From positions 186,001 through 250,000 of the forward strand of contig NW_026251752.1 of NCBI RefSeq assembly GCF_025024155.1: a DNA stretch of 64,000 nt, written 5' to 3'. Below, piece after piece: positions 11,398-21,882 of this stretch. The stretch comes from Gamsiella multidivaricata. Its lineage: Eukaryota; Mortierellomycota; Mortierellomycetes; Mortierellales; Mortierellaceae. Under the pieces are notes generated by a model. That model made no database searches, was not told where the DNA came from, and worked only from the letters and a program-made list of their open reading frames with translations. Every line of letters starts with the position of its first letter. The stretch's first letter is position 1. Made by a program: the position numbers and the translations under genes.

Positions 11398-12951
11398 ATG
11401 CCACCAAAGAAGGCCGCTACCGAAGAAAAGATCCTCTTGGGCCGTCCCTCCAACAACTTGAAGATTGGTGTTGTTGGTCTGCCTAATGTCGGGTATGTAG
11501 TCCTGGACCAATATGGCTCTCCTATGATTTTCAAAGGCTCCGGCCAGTGCACCAAGAGACGCAGCAATTGATATCGAACACTGCTCATTTTTTACAATGT
11601 TAATAGAAAGTCGACCTTCTTCAATGCCATCACCAACTCGTCGGCACCTGCAGAGAACTTCCCTTTCTGCACAATTGATCCTGAGGAGTCCCGCGTTGCC
11701 GTTCCTGACGCACGCATGGAAGTTTTGATGGAAAAGTTCAAGTCGACGAACAAGATCCCCGCCTGGTTGACGGTCATTGATATTGCTGGATTGGTGAAGG
11801 GTGCTTCGGCCGGAGAGGGTCTCGGTAACGCCTTCTTGTCCCATGTCCGTGCCGTTGATGCTATCTTCCACGTCTGCCGTGCTTTTGATGAGGTCGATGT
11901 CATCCATGTTGATGGAGAGGTCAACCCTATCAAGGATCTCGAGACCATTCACCACGAGCTCCGTTTGAAGGACGAGGAATTCCTCAAGAGTGCCATGGCT
12001 GATTTGAAGAAGACGATGGGACGCCTGGGATCTAACAACACTGCGCCCGAGCGTGCTCGTCAGGCAGAGATGGCCATTCTTGAGAAGCTGTTGCACCACA
12101 TTGTTGAGGACAAGAAGGATGTCCGCTGCGGTGACTGGAACAACAAGGAGGTCGAGGTCATCAACCCTCTCATGTTGCTCACTGCCAAGCCCGTCATCTA
12201 CCTCGTCAACTTGAGCGAGACTGATTACATCCGCAAGAAGAATAAGTGGCTCGCCAAGATCCACGCCTGGGTCCAGGAGAACAATCCCGGCGATGTCTTG
12301 ATCCCATTCTCCGGATCCCTTGAGAGCAGGGTAAGACAGTGTTTATTGTTGCTTCATCTATTGGATCTAGAGCTCATACACCTCAAGTAACGGTACTAAT
12401 CTAGCGATTTGATCGGCATGGGATTTATAGATCTCTGAAATGGACGAGGCTGCCCGTGAGGAGGAGTTGAAGAAGATTGGCACTACGTCTGCATTGCCCA
12501 AGATTGTCGTTTCCGGTTACTCTGCCCTGAACCTCATTTACTACTTCACTGCCGGTCCAATGGAGGTAAAAAGCCCAGCGTTCAATTGCCCCTGTTTGTT
12601 CTGCCTGGAGACATGAATTGAGCCTGTTTGTTAACTTGCCATCACCCTTCTTTTTTTTTTTTTTTTCCTGCTGCGCCATCCACTACCCCTGATTTTGTCC
12701 AATAGTCGAGATGCTGGACTGTCCGCAAGGGAACCAAGGCTCCTCAGGCAGCTGGTGTCATTCACACTGATTTTGAGCGCGGTTTCATTATGGCTGAAGT
12801 CATGCGTTACGAGGATCTCAAGGAGCTCGGAAGCGAAGCTGCTGTCAAGGCTGCTGGAAAGTACATGCAGAAGGGTCGTGATTACATTGTCCAGGATGGA
12901 GATATTATCCATTTCAAGTTCAACGTCACTGCCCAGCCCAAGAAGAAGTAA
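11398..12951 (+). CDS. OLA1: Obg-like ATPase 1 (YchF/OLA1 family)
   Basis: Four exons (11398-11492, 11607-12330, 12431-12565, 12706-12951) give 399 codons plus stop, close to the roughly 395 residues usual for OLA1. The P-loop GLPNVGKST is split by intron 1 after the second base of a Gly codon. The switch region is intact ([15 protein letters not shown], then the G3 motif [10 protein letters not shown]). In the G4 position the family reads NLSE rather than the canonical NKxD, as here ([12 protein letters not shown]); this explains its preference for ATP over GTP. The C-terminal TGS-like domain reads [14 protein letters not shown] to FKFN and ends with a basic tail. It is a cytosolic, ribosome- and proteasome-associated ATPase linked to stress responses and translation. 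The gene follows RPL16 on the same strand. Confidence 0.95.
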
Positions 12952-13173
12952 AATAAACCCGGTTGCACAGCTACAGAAGTGGAAGTATTGTTTTTGAGAT
13001 ACAAGATACATATCGTCTCAAGCACATTCTCATTGGCAATGGGCCTGATTATGGACACGTTGACATATTACGACACATCATTCGCTCGGTACTTAACGTC
13101 ACTGCGCCTCGTTAAGCATGCACCATTAGTTGCCCTTTATTTATCTATGGACTGTTATCGGCTTCATCTTCGG

Positions 13174-15315
13174 TCATGTCCAGTAACGCCAGCCGGGGTG
13201 CATATCACACAAATCCTCGCCCTCCGCCTCGCGTGCAAACTCTTCTGCAGTAAGCCGATCACGTCGCGCGTTCTCTCTGATCAGCAGCGTCTTTGTGATT
13301 AACGCAAAAATTACCAGGCAACCTGAACAGGCCGCGCAGATGGCATGACCTCGAACGTACCCATTAGGAGCATCGTCAGCTCTGTAGACCTGTCCACCAA
13401 TACCGCCACCAATATTCCCGAACGAAATAATGGCTGCAGTCGCGACACCGCGTTTCGTATGTCCGCCAATGTTGGAAGTAAACCAGCTCACCTAGTAATC
13501 ATAGCCGTCATTCATGGTGAGAAAGGATTGCCAGATGTAAGCCCTCCTGCTTCCTATTATCTTCCACGCGTCGCTACTTTGCCATAGAATGATAAAACTG
13601 CAGATAAGGGCTTACCATGGGTGCCACTATGCAAAAGTTGCCAACAGTTGTGATGGTTAAACAAATGTAACGAGCTGTCGTGGAACTGTGCCGGGTCGCG
13701 ATAAGTAAGATATAACCGAGACAAGAGAGCGCTCCAGGGAGAGCAACATGTAATCCACGTTCCTTTGAGCGGTCTGAGGAGAATGCCCAGAGGATTGTGC
13801 AGACACATGCAATCAAGTATGCTGGAACTGTCATGATCTGTGTTGTCAACGCACTAGGAAATACGTCTTGTGTTAGCGTTTGGATAGTATTCGATTGTGA
13901 GGTGGCAGAGTCTGTCCAGCAATGCTGGTATTGGAAACAGTTATAGATACTTACTCCAAGTTGAACCCAACAACGATACTGGGCAGGAACAACGCAAACG
14001 CGTACAGAGGAGTCGTGCTAAGAATGTAGATCATCATATGCATGTAGACCTTCCAGTCCTTGAACACCATCCTACACTGCCGCCATGAGAAATGCGTCTG
14101 CGTTGCTGGTCCGGCATCGATCCTCAGCCTTTTCAGCAGCAGTTCCTTTTCATCTTTGGTCAAGAACCGAGCCGTCTCTGGAAAATCCGGCAGAAATATA
14201 AACACGACGGTCGTCAAGAGTATTGTCGGCAAACCCTCCAGAAGAAAAATCCACTGCCATCCTATGTCATGTTGTGGAGGCAAGGAATGGGGTTTACTTC
14301 AGTCTCCATTTCAAGCTGAACTGTTGTTACTTTGGAGAGAGAATAAAAGGACGTCTAGGCTGCATAGGAATCCGATGTGTCTGTCCACAGCGCAACTCAC
14401 CATGGAGTCCACGGATGCCTTCCATTTGAGCGATACCATAAGCCAAGACTCCTCCAAAGGCTCCTGCCATGGTCGCTGTGCTAAAAAAGATGCCATTACG
14501 AAGTGCCTGCTCATTTCGAGTGTACCACATTGAGAACAAGTAGACGATACCCGGGAAGAGACCACTCTCGGCCACACCCAAGAAAAATCGAGCTACCAAC
14601 AATCCAGAAGCGTTCTTGACCGCAGCCATGGCCATCATAATCCCTCCCCATGCTAGCATGACGAGCGATATCCATATCCTGGGACCGACTAGTTTAAGAC
14701 AGATGTTGGAGGGGACCTCAAACAGGACATATCTAGGAGAGCCAGAGGAGGTGCGAAAAAGCACAGATCAGAACAAATTGACAGGGACATGCTAAGGTAT
14801 GGAATTTAAGGGAGATTTTAAATGCTTGCTTTGCTGTTTACCCGATAAAAAAGATCGAGAGCGCCCAGTTATACTGGCTAGGCGTGATGTTCAAGTCTTT
14901 TTCGATCCCGGCAACCTTAGCGTTGCCTGCAAGACAAAAGGATACCCCATCCGCAGGGTCATGGAAGGAAAGAGATACGAGAGATATGTTAGTGTATGGG
15001 GAATTTTATGGTTTACTTTCAGCATAGTAAAGATCAGACGCTCGTACTCGTACCGATGTTAACGCGATCGAGGAATGAACACAGATAGAGTATAGAAACG
15101 AGCGGGATGATACGTCGATCGATCTTTGCAGTCAGTTTCTTTAAAGCGACTAGATCCAACGACGTAGTGGAGGATGTTATCACTGAGGAGTTGTCTGGAA
15201 AGTTATCGGGGAACATGTCACCCTTTTCCGAGTCCTTGGCTACGCCTGCATTTTCCGACGAAGCCATGTACTGAGCTCCAGGCATGATATTTGAAATCTC
15301 ACTGGCGCTCATCAT
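13174..15315 (-). CDS. MFS transporter, anion:cation symporter type (Dal5/Tna1-like)
   Basis: Multi-exon gene starting at 15315 (MMSASEISNIMPG) or three bases downstream, with its stop at 13174. After a roughly 65-residue acidic N-terminus the sequence KIDRRIIPLVSILYLCSFLDRVNIG is the typical opening of the Dal5/allantoate permease family. LFEVPSNICLKLVGPRIWI and RFFLGVAESGLFPGIVYLFSMWY follow, then the central loop LPDFPETARFLTKDEKELL and TM7-12 pieces (YAFALFLPSIVV, NIGGHTKRGVATAAIISFGNIGGGIGGQVYR). This family moves anionic organic acids such as allantoate, nicotinate or related vitamins with protons at the plasma membrane. The substrate cannot be told from sequence. It is convergent with OLA1, with about 220 bp between stops. 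Exon limits are approximate. Confidence 0.87.
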
Positions 15316-17598
15316 GACATTAAAATGAAGACGATGGGTATATTTTGTTTAATCGGTTGAACCAGAGTGCAAGGAAGGAAAAGCGGAGGCAGTGAGAAAA
15401 GGACCTTGAAGAGATGGATACCCTTCATGTCCTTCATTCCCATGCCTGGCCCCTTTCACTTTACTGTCTGAACAAATGAGAATATGCATCTCAGGGACAG
15501 ATGTTCGTCTGGATGCCCAAAAAAAAAAAAAAGAGAGAGAGAAAGTGAAGCGCCCTACTCAAGATCAAGGGGCATAGGAAGGAAGGCAAGAACCATCTGT
15601 ATCCACCTGTAAATATGGATCTCTACCAGTGAGCGGCAGTGTTGCTCCGGGTTCTGGTGAGTAGGGCCCTATCATCCTGAAGCATATGTATGGTTATTCT
15701 GGGCAGATATGGGAGGTTATGCGCTGTCTGAGGGCAAGTCAGATATGGTAGGTAAGAGATGAGGACGTGATCTCGGATGCTAAACCTGTTTTCACTGAGG
15801 CAAGGTACGTCTGTTTCGAGATATTCTTTTGTCGCGCCATTCGGGCAACCCTGTCTTCTTACTTTGGAAGCCTACCTATTTCACCTCATACTGCTCCACA
15901 TTAGCTCACCCTCCGGAGCGAATGGTGCGTCATGAGGGGATCTCGCTAAACATCATCCTCAGCCAAATAGAGTGCTCATGGACAAACCTTGGCGAAGAAA
16001 CGCCACGAACCGGGCACTTCTCTTCCTCCACACCCCTACACTAAAGTCTTCGTAGATCCTTCGGTCTCGCCCTCTGGTCATACTTTACAAGCCAACGTGT
16101 ACATGTATACCCGAGGGCACTCCACAGAGATAGATCGATCATGGGCTGCACCTTATTCGACCCCTTCCTCGGGATTGGTTTAATAAGGCGTTAGTCCCAG
16201 TTCAGCCCGCAAAATCCCACGAACCCCCAAAGATTCATACACTTTCATGTGCATTCTTTGAGTTGACAATCCGCATCCGATAAAGATTGAGAGAGGCAGC
16301 AATTCCAACAGCCGCGGCCAGGGAGCATGCCATAATGCTGCTGATCAATAAGCTCATCCTACTTTTGAAGTCTTAGGTCGGTTAAATATAGACTTTGTCA
16401 CACTCCCCCTACGCGATCATGGCGGTGTCTAGGCTACCTCGTCCAAAGGCGTGCAGGCATAGCCCATCTAAATGTGTTTGGCAAGCAAAAGGGGGTCCAA
16501 GGGGTGTCGAATACAGTACAGGATAGTGAAGGATACTGTCTCCCGTAGCGCCAAAATGATACTGTGTTACACATTGAAGGTGTCGGCGGAAATTAGCCGG
16601 ACCAATTTGTTTTGTGTTGTTTGGTTGTTTTGTGTTGTTTGGTTGTTTTGTATTGTTTGGTTGTTTTGTTGTGCAACTAGTAGGTTGTCCAACAGCACAA
16701 AGTTGGACAAACCTGGCCTTGCCTAGAGGTGGAGAACATGCACGTTCATCAAAGCAGATCCTCAACAGAGGATGGATGTGTAGGTGTATTGCCACATCGG
16801 CAACAACGAGCTTGGGCTGAAACCAACTGAGGAAGCGGAGGAGATCGAAATAAGGTAGTTTAAGCTTACTTCCAGCATGCTGATTTTATCCGGCTTAGGG
16901 TCCGCTCGCTTGCATTAGACGTCCAACCCCTTGGTTTGACCGGAGGACATACTTGAGCCTCAACGCCCTACTGGCTAGGTGCAGCATTTCCCATATAACA
17001 CAGGCAACAGACAGGCAGGACGCGGCAAGGGCGAGTGTTGACATGTATAATAATACCTTGGCTGTCGATGTTATCCCTATCTGGGTATCATCCAGGGGTT
17101 TGTGTGTTGTTGTTCTTCTGCTATCTTTGGCGGGTCAACACTAACCCGGGCCACTATCCCAGCCCACCAGTACAGTACGCAATATTGCATCCGGGGCAAT
17201 GAACTCTTCGTACTACCTGTGTACTGCACGAGAGCCGTAAACAGCAAGAAATTATCTTGGGCTAGGCGGATTGGTCGACAGGAAAGGATAGACCCTTTGC
17301 CAAACACTGTTGCTGCTGTGAATGAGGCACTGCCTACTCACGCGCACTCTTGACCCTGGAATAGCACACACCAGATCCCGAGAGGTTCGGCCTTTCGCCA
17401 TGTCTCCTAGCCTCGCTGGTGCTATTATAAAAACGAAATCTCTCTTCGTCCTCGTTTCTTGCCTCCTCTTTCTTTGACCATCCTCATCCTCAGCAGAAAC
17501 CACTCCCCACTCTAACTAGTCCCCCCAATAATTCGCCCTGTAAACAACCACCCAACACTTATCACACACACATAGACAGCACAAACACAAAACGCAAC
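15316..17598. other. Intergenic region, no supported gene
   Basis: Lies between the divergent MFS (-) and acetate carrier (+) starts. It holds an A/G homopurine tract near 15519-15546 and the short tandem repeat at 16610. All open frames here are short, lack family resemblance and contain repeats. The last 200 bases are C/T-rich, as in strong fungal promoters or leaders. Confidence 0.6.
16610..16670. repeat. 18-bp tandem repeat, three copies
   Basis: Unit TTTTGTGTTGTTTGGTTG occurs three times in a row (third copy with one G-to-A change), followed by a partial fourth. It is one of the few structured elements in this gene-free stretch. Confidence 0.85.
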
Positions 17599-18483
17599 AT
17601 GTCCCACATCGAGGAGTACAAGAGTCCCCGTATTGCCACTGAGGTCGTAGTTGCCCCGGTCATCATCAATCCCGGTCCATTGGGTCTCTCTGCCTTTGCT
17701 CTTACAACCTGTATGTTCTCCTGCTTTGCTGCTTCTCGCTAACAAGTCGGTCCGCCGTTTTATACACTGACAGCGTTTCGTCCCTTTCATCCTATCTTGA
17801 CCAGTCGTCCTCTCGCTCTTTAACTTGGGTGCTGGTGTTCCCTCAGGCGGTCCAGTCGAGGTCGTCACCGGATTGGCTGTCTTTTACGGGGGCATCACCC
17901 AGATCTTGGCCGGGATGTGGGAATTCAAGGTCGGCAATAACTTCGGTGCTACCGCCTTCACGTAAATTTCATGCTCAGTGTTGTTGAAAACGCGCGCCGA
18001 AGGACCTTTACATGTGCAGTAAACCTGACCAAGTTTTTTATATCATATCCGTTCATTGCCCACTACTGCTCTACTGTATATAGCTCGTATGGTGCCTTCT
18101 GGCTGTCGTACGCAGCAATTTTGATCCCAAGCTTCGGTATCATTCCAAGTTATGACAAATCGGACGTCCACGCCCTCGATAATGCTCTGGGCATTTTCTT
18201 GCTCTCCTGGGCCATCTTCACCTTCATCCTCTGGATCGCGACCCTTCGCTCGACAGTGGCTCTCTCGACCATGTTCTTCGTCTTGACCTTGACCTTCTTG
18301 TTCTTGGCCTCCGGTCACCTCGCCCACATGGATGCTGGCAACTACCCCACCAAGATCGGAGGTGCCCTCGGTGTGTTGACCGCGCTACTTGCCTGGTATA
18401 ACGCTGCAGCCAGTCTCTTTACTCCCCAGCATACCTTTGTCCGCTTGCCCGTTGGTCCCCTGGCTCGCGCTCAGATCGAGTAA
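17599..18483 (+). CDS. Gpr1/Fun34/YaaH (AceTr) family acetate/succinate transporter
   Basis: Three exons (17599-17710, 17805-17961, 18084-18483) sum to 222 codons plus stop. The family signature near residue 25 reads NPGPLGLSAFALTT, with Gly in place of the usual Ala of NPAPLGL. Six transmembrane segments follow: FVLSLFNLGAG, VVTGLAVFYGGITQILAGMWEF, YGAFWLSYAAILIP, LGIFLLSWAIFTFILW, TMFFVLTLTFLFLASG and GALGVLTALLAWYNAAA. Members such as Ato1/Ady2 and AcpA import acetate by proton symport and are often induced on acetate or ammonium. The N-terminus is short. Expression is probably strong, given the pyrimidine-rich leader and the C-ending codons. Introns have canonical ends. Confidence 0.93.
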
Positions 18484-19539
18484 GATAAGAAACTTCCAGC
18501 TTTGGAAGTGGTTTCACCTGCAGCATCACGGGGACAGTGATAACTGACGAACCAGCAGCGCTCTGGCTTCGAGTCCTTTTCTGGTTACTGTAATCCTTTG
18601 TACATATGAGCTGTAGACTAGCATAATAAAAAGAAGGACAGGAAGCGAGCTTTGCGCAGACTGTCGGAGATGAAACTGTCTTATGGTACGCAGTTGGAAC
18701 ACATAGGCAAGTTCCACTCGTCTTACCCCACAAACTTTGGTTTCATCTGCCCGCGGCATCATAGTGGGTGTGGTTTTTACGATCCCGATCCCAAAAGCAC
18801 CAAAGTTTGGAGGCACCAAAGTTAGGTTCACTACTCATTTGTCAACACCAACAACAGACGCCTAACAAGCGCCCGATTTCCTTTTCTACCAAGTTGCCGG
18901 GATAAAAGTGCTGTGCATGATTCTTCTCCAGTCAACGGGCGCGGTGCCTCAGGACCATGAAGACTGAGCAGTGGAACGGGCTCAGGTAGATAGTTTGGTG
19001 CTGAATACAATGTCAGGATTAGCTACCAGCCCCTGTCAGCTCCACTATGCCGGAACCTTGAAGGTCTAAATATTCTGCTGGGCGGAAGGGCATAAAAGAA
19101 TAGGCGCCTTTTTTCACACAATCCATTAGGTTTTTTTTTTTTTTTTTGTCCAGTCTACCATTCTCCGCGCCAGCCACAAGGGTTGGATTTGTCATAATGA
19201 TAATAATAGGCCACCTTCTCTCTTTATTACAAGGCAAGAATTATCCTTGCAGTAACTTCGTTGACCCTGCGCGTCAGTGAACCATGGCGCAGGATCCTGT
19301 CTGCGCTAAATCGAGAATCGTAATCTGGGCAGATTAATATACAGTTCGTGCCTGTCGGCTCATGAAAATGAAAGCCTTATCTGCAGTTGCGAGCATTGCT
19401 CGACAATAGGGAACGCATGGAAGCGAATAGACTACGATGATCGGTATAAGAGAAGTGATACTATAAGCCGTACGCTACCAACGAGGCGCCCGTGTCTACT
19501 GTAGCAACGAGCGTTGGTGCTGAACGAAAGGAGATACTT

Positions 19540-20183
19540 AGTGCTACTGATGAACCTGCTTCACGTAGCTGATAACGATGTTGATCAAACTCTTGTAGGC
19601 ATTTTGACCTGACATGTAGATGGCTGTTCTTGGCCCCACCAATGTTCAATGTCGATGGAGCGGCGCCGATATCGCTGGGCGAGAAACAAGACCAGAAATG
19701 AGACGTTGATGAGATGGAGCGAGTGCGCCACCGACTTGATATCTTGACTCGCGCTTTGCCACCAAATTTCCTCTGGGGCTGTAGTATCTGTCTGGTTTGT
19801 AAGGTTGTCATAGGCAACGCGCTTCATCCCCTTTCCACAGTTGTCCTCTCCACCAAAGCAGAACCAATCCACAGTCGCCAGTTGACATGCCACATTCTCC
19901 GGGTCTGTCTCTAGGGCCTACGTAACAATTGCCACATCTCATCAATATGTTAAAAGCTGAACACTTCTTGTTACAAAAAAGGTGGTTTCCCTATCCCTTC
20001 TATGGTTGTCAACCGCCTCCTCCCTTGCAGGCAGTCCAGCAGCATCCGATTTGCAGCGTCTGGGTCGAGCACGGGGCCAGGGTAGCTCCCGTTTGCATGG
20101 TCGGCGAGTAACGCACCACATGGACAGTAGTCGTCGTCGCAAATGTATCCAAACCCCATCGCTCTAGTCCCCTCTCGGTCCAT
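19540..20183 (-). CDS. Possible uncharacterised Cys-containing membrane protein or remnant
   Basis: Two minus-strand frames read like real protein. 20183-19971 encodes GYICDDDYCPCGALLADHANGSYPG and DPDAANRMLLDCLQGRRRL. 19893-19585 encodes ACQLATVDWFCFGGEDNCGKGMKRVAYDNLTNQ, followed by one hydrophobic stretch (LHLINVSFLVLFLA) and an Arg cluster (RYRRRS). A single-pass membrane protein with a Cys-rich extracellular side is one reading. I could not connect them with a good splice or find a convincing N-terminus, and I do not recognise the family. It may be a pseudogene. Confidence 0.25.
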
Positions 20184-20214
20184 TGTATAGAGTTCGTTTC
20201 ATCTTGGCTATGAT

Positions 20215-20450
20215 TCCCTATTCTCGCTCTCGAGCAATGGTGGCCTTGCAGCGTGGTTTCCAGATCAGCTCCGTAGCTTGTTTCTCAATAAAGCCGACGA
20301 GCTTGTGAATGACCTGGCGCGCAACCGAAGACGGCGAGGTGAAAAGGCTATACTACTCCTTGGTAAGGCTGAGGGGTATGATGCCACGGTATAAATCGCT
20401 GATGCACCAGGTCGGATCTGGAGAGCGGTCAAAAACCTCGTCGCCTGCGG
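20215..20450 (-). pseudogene. Possible retroelement C-terminal remnant
   Basis: Reading the minus strand through about 20340-20240 gives HKLVGFIEKQATELIWKP followed by RCKATIARERE and then a stop codon in frame. The order Ile-Trp, Pro-Arg-Cys, Glu-x-x-x-Gly-Ile resembles the region after the reverse transcriptase domain in fungal non-LTR elements. There is at least one internal stop, and no reverse transcriptase core was found nearby. This is recognition from memory of a motif, so the call is weak. Confidence 0.22.
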
Positions 20451-21882
20451 CGCTTCATCCCCTTCCCCTTCACGTGGAGCTGCTTTGCTTTCGACCACGT
20501 CTTTATACGCACGGAGAGGCGCTGTGGACACACGCTTAGTATGTTTGTATCAATAAGAGCACCTTGCATTGCAGATTAGTCACTATTTGGACAGGCTAAA
20601 CGAGACTCGAGAGTCGACTGGGCATGCTTAAGATTGCTGATATGTAGTACGATAAAGATCAAGAGAGCCTTCTTCTATGAACCATCGCTGTTGCGCGCCA
20701 CGGACAACCACAAATAATAACATCAAGAACAAGAAGACCCTGGTGCGCGATAGGCCGCACTTTATTCTCGATCCATCCATCCATCCATCACATAGTCCAA
20801 TCGATATCTGATTAATGTCCATCAGGCGTAGTCCTCCGTTGGTCTGCGTTTCATCGCGTTGTTCTCTTCTAGCCCTATCAGACTACTCATTCCTGATTGT
20901 TGTAAGCGACATGGTTGTTTGCATTTGGCTGGTCTGGCGACTTATGGTACCATGCGACATATGGGCTTGGTAGACGAGCAGGAAGTATGCGATCGCCGAT
21001 GGAAGCGGGTAGAAAATAATGGAAATGTTTATTTTCCAATTTGTGGAGGGTAGATGCACATCCAGTTTTCCTGTGCGACATGCATTTCGAAACAAAAAAC
21101 ACTCGACAATGGGCCATCAACATACAGTCGATACTGCATAGTTTGTTGTTGCTCCCTTATGTTTATCATATTCACCAAAGAACTGGGGCAGAATGTGAGT
21201 CTTCATTGTAAAATCGAAAAGAATGGGCGATGTTCGGTCCAGTGGCAAGTTGGACAAACAGGATGAACACGCCGATGGGGGGAGTGGAATGGTACGACCT
21301 GAAGCGCAATTGACCTGCACAGGCCTTCATTAAAGACGTACGGGCTGGTATGTTTGTTTCCTCGGAGTTTGGGGCATGCAATCCAGGAATCAATTTCATA
21401 TTATACAGGGTAATGTTCCCCTTCTTCCACGTTGCTCTCTTCTTTTTATACCCTCCCCTCTCTTCAGCCTTTGTTTCCTATCACACCATCAAGCCCATCA
21501 CACCATCAACCGATTGGGACATCCTTCGGATCTTTTGGAATCAGCCATCGTCAATCCCTACTCCATCTCCTTCTTTGCTTCAGCTTGATTGCTTACTGCA
21601 TTCCAACTCCCCCCCTTTCCGCCTTCCTTCATCTCCGTACCGCAACCCCCTCCCTTCCTATTTCCTTCCTTTTCTTCTCACTCCTTGAACCCAAGGTTAC
21701 AAGCATACAGGCGTATCTACCACGTATTCCCCCCCGTTCTTCTTTCACACTACATATCCAATCGAGCCCTTGAAGGAAAGTAAAGAAAGAAAGCGGAAAG
21801 GACTCTTCTCTTTCGCTTCTTTTCACCCTCACCCCTCGCACCTGGTTACAACAGCCCTGTCCTTTGAGATATCTACCCAACC

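Larger units (their letters stand above)
18484..21882. other. Gene-poor region with decayed fragments and bZIP leader
   Basis: Between the acetate carrier and the bZIP gene. The central part carries two minus-strand protein-like fragments listed separately. 21400-21880 is strongly pyrimidine-rich and probably belongs to the promoter and 5' leader of the bZIP gene. No complete gene could be built. Confidence 0.5.

Noticed and set aside
16409..16795. Minus-strand frame containing PNNTKQ repeats
   Set aside because: The repeats come from the 18-bp tandem array; the rest of the frame has no protein-like features or splice context.
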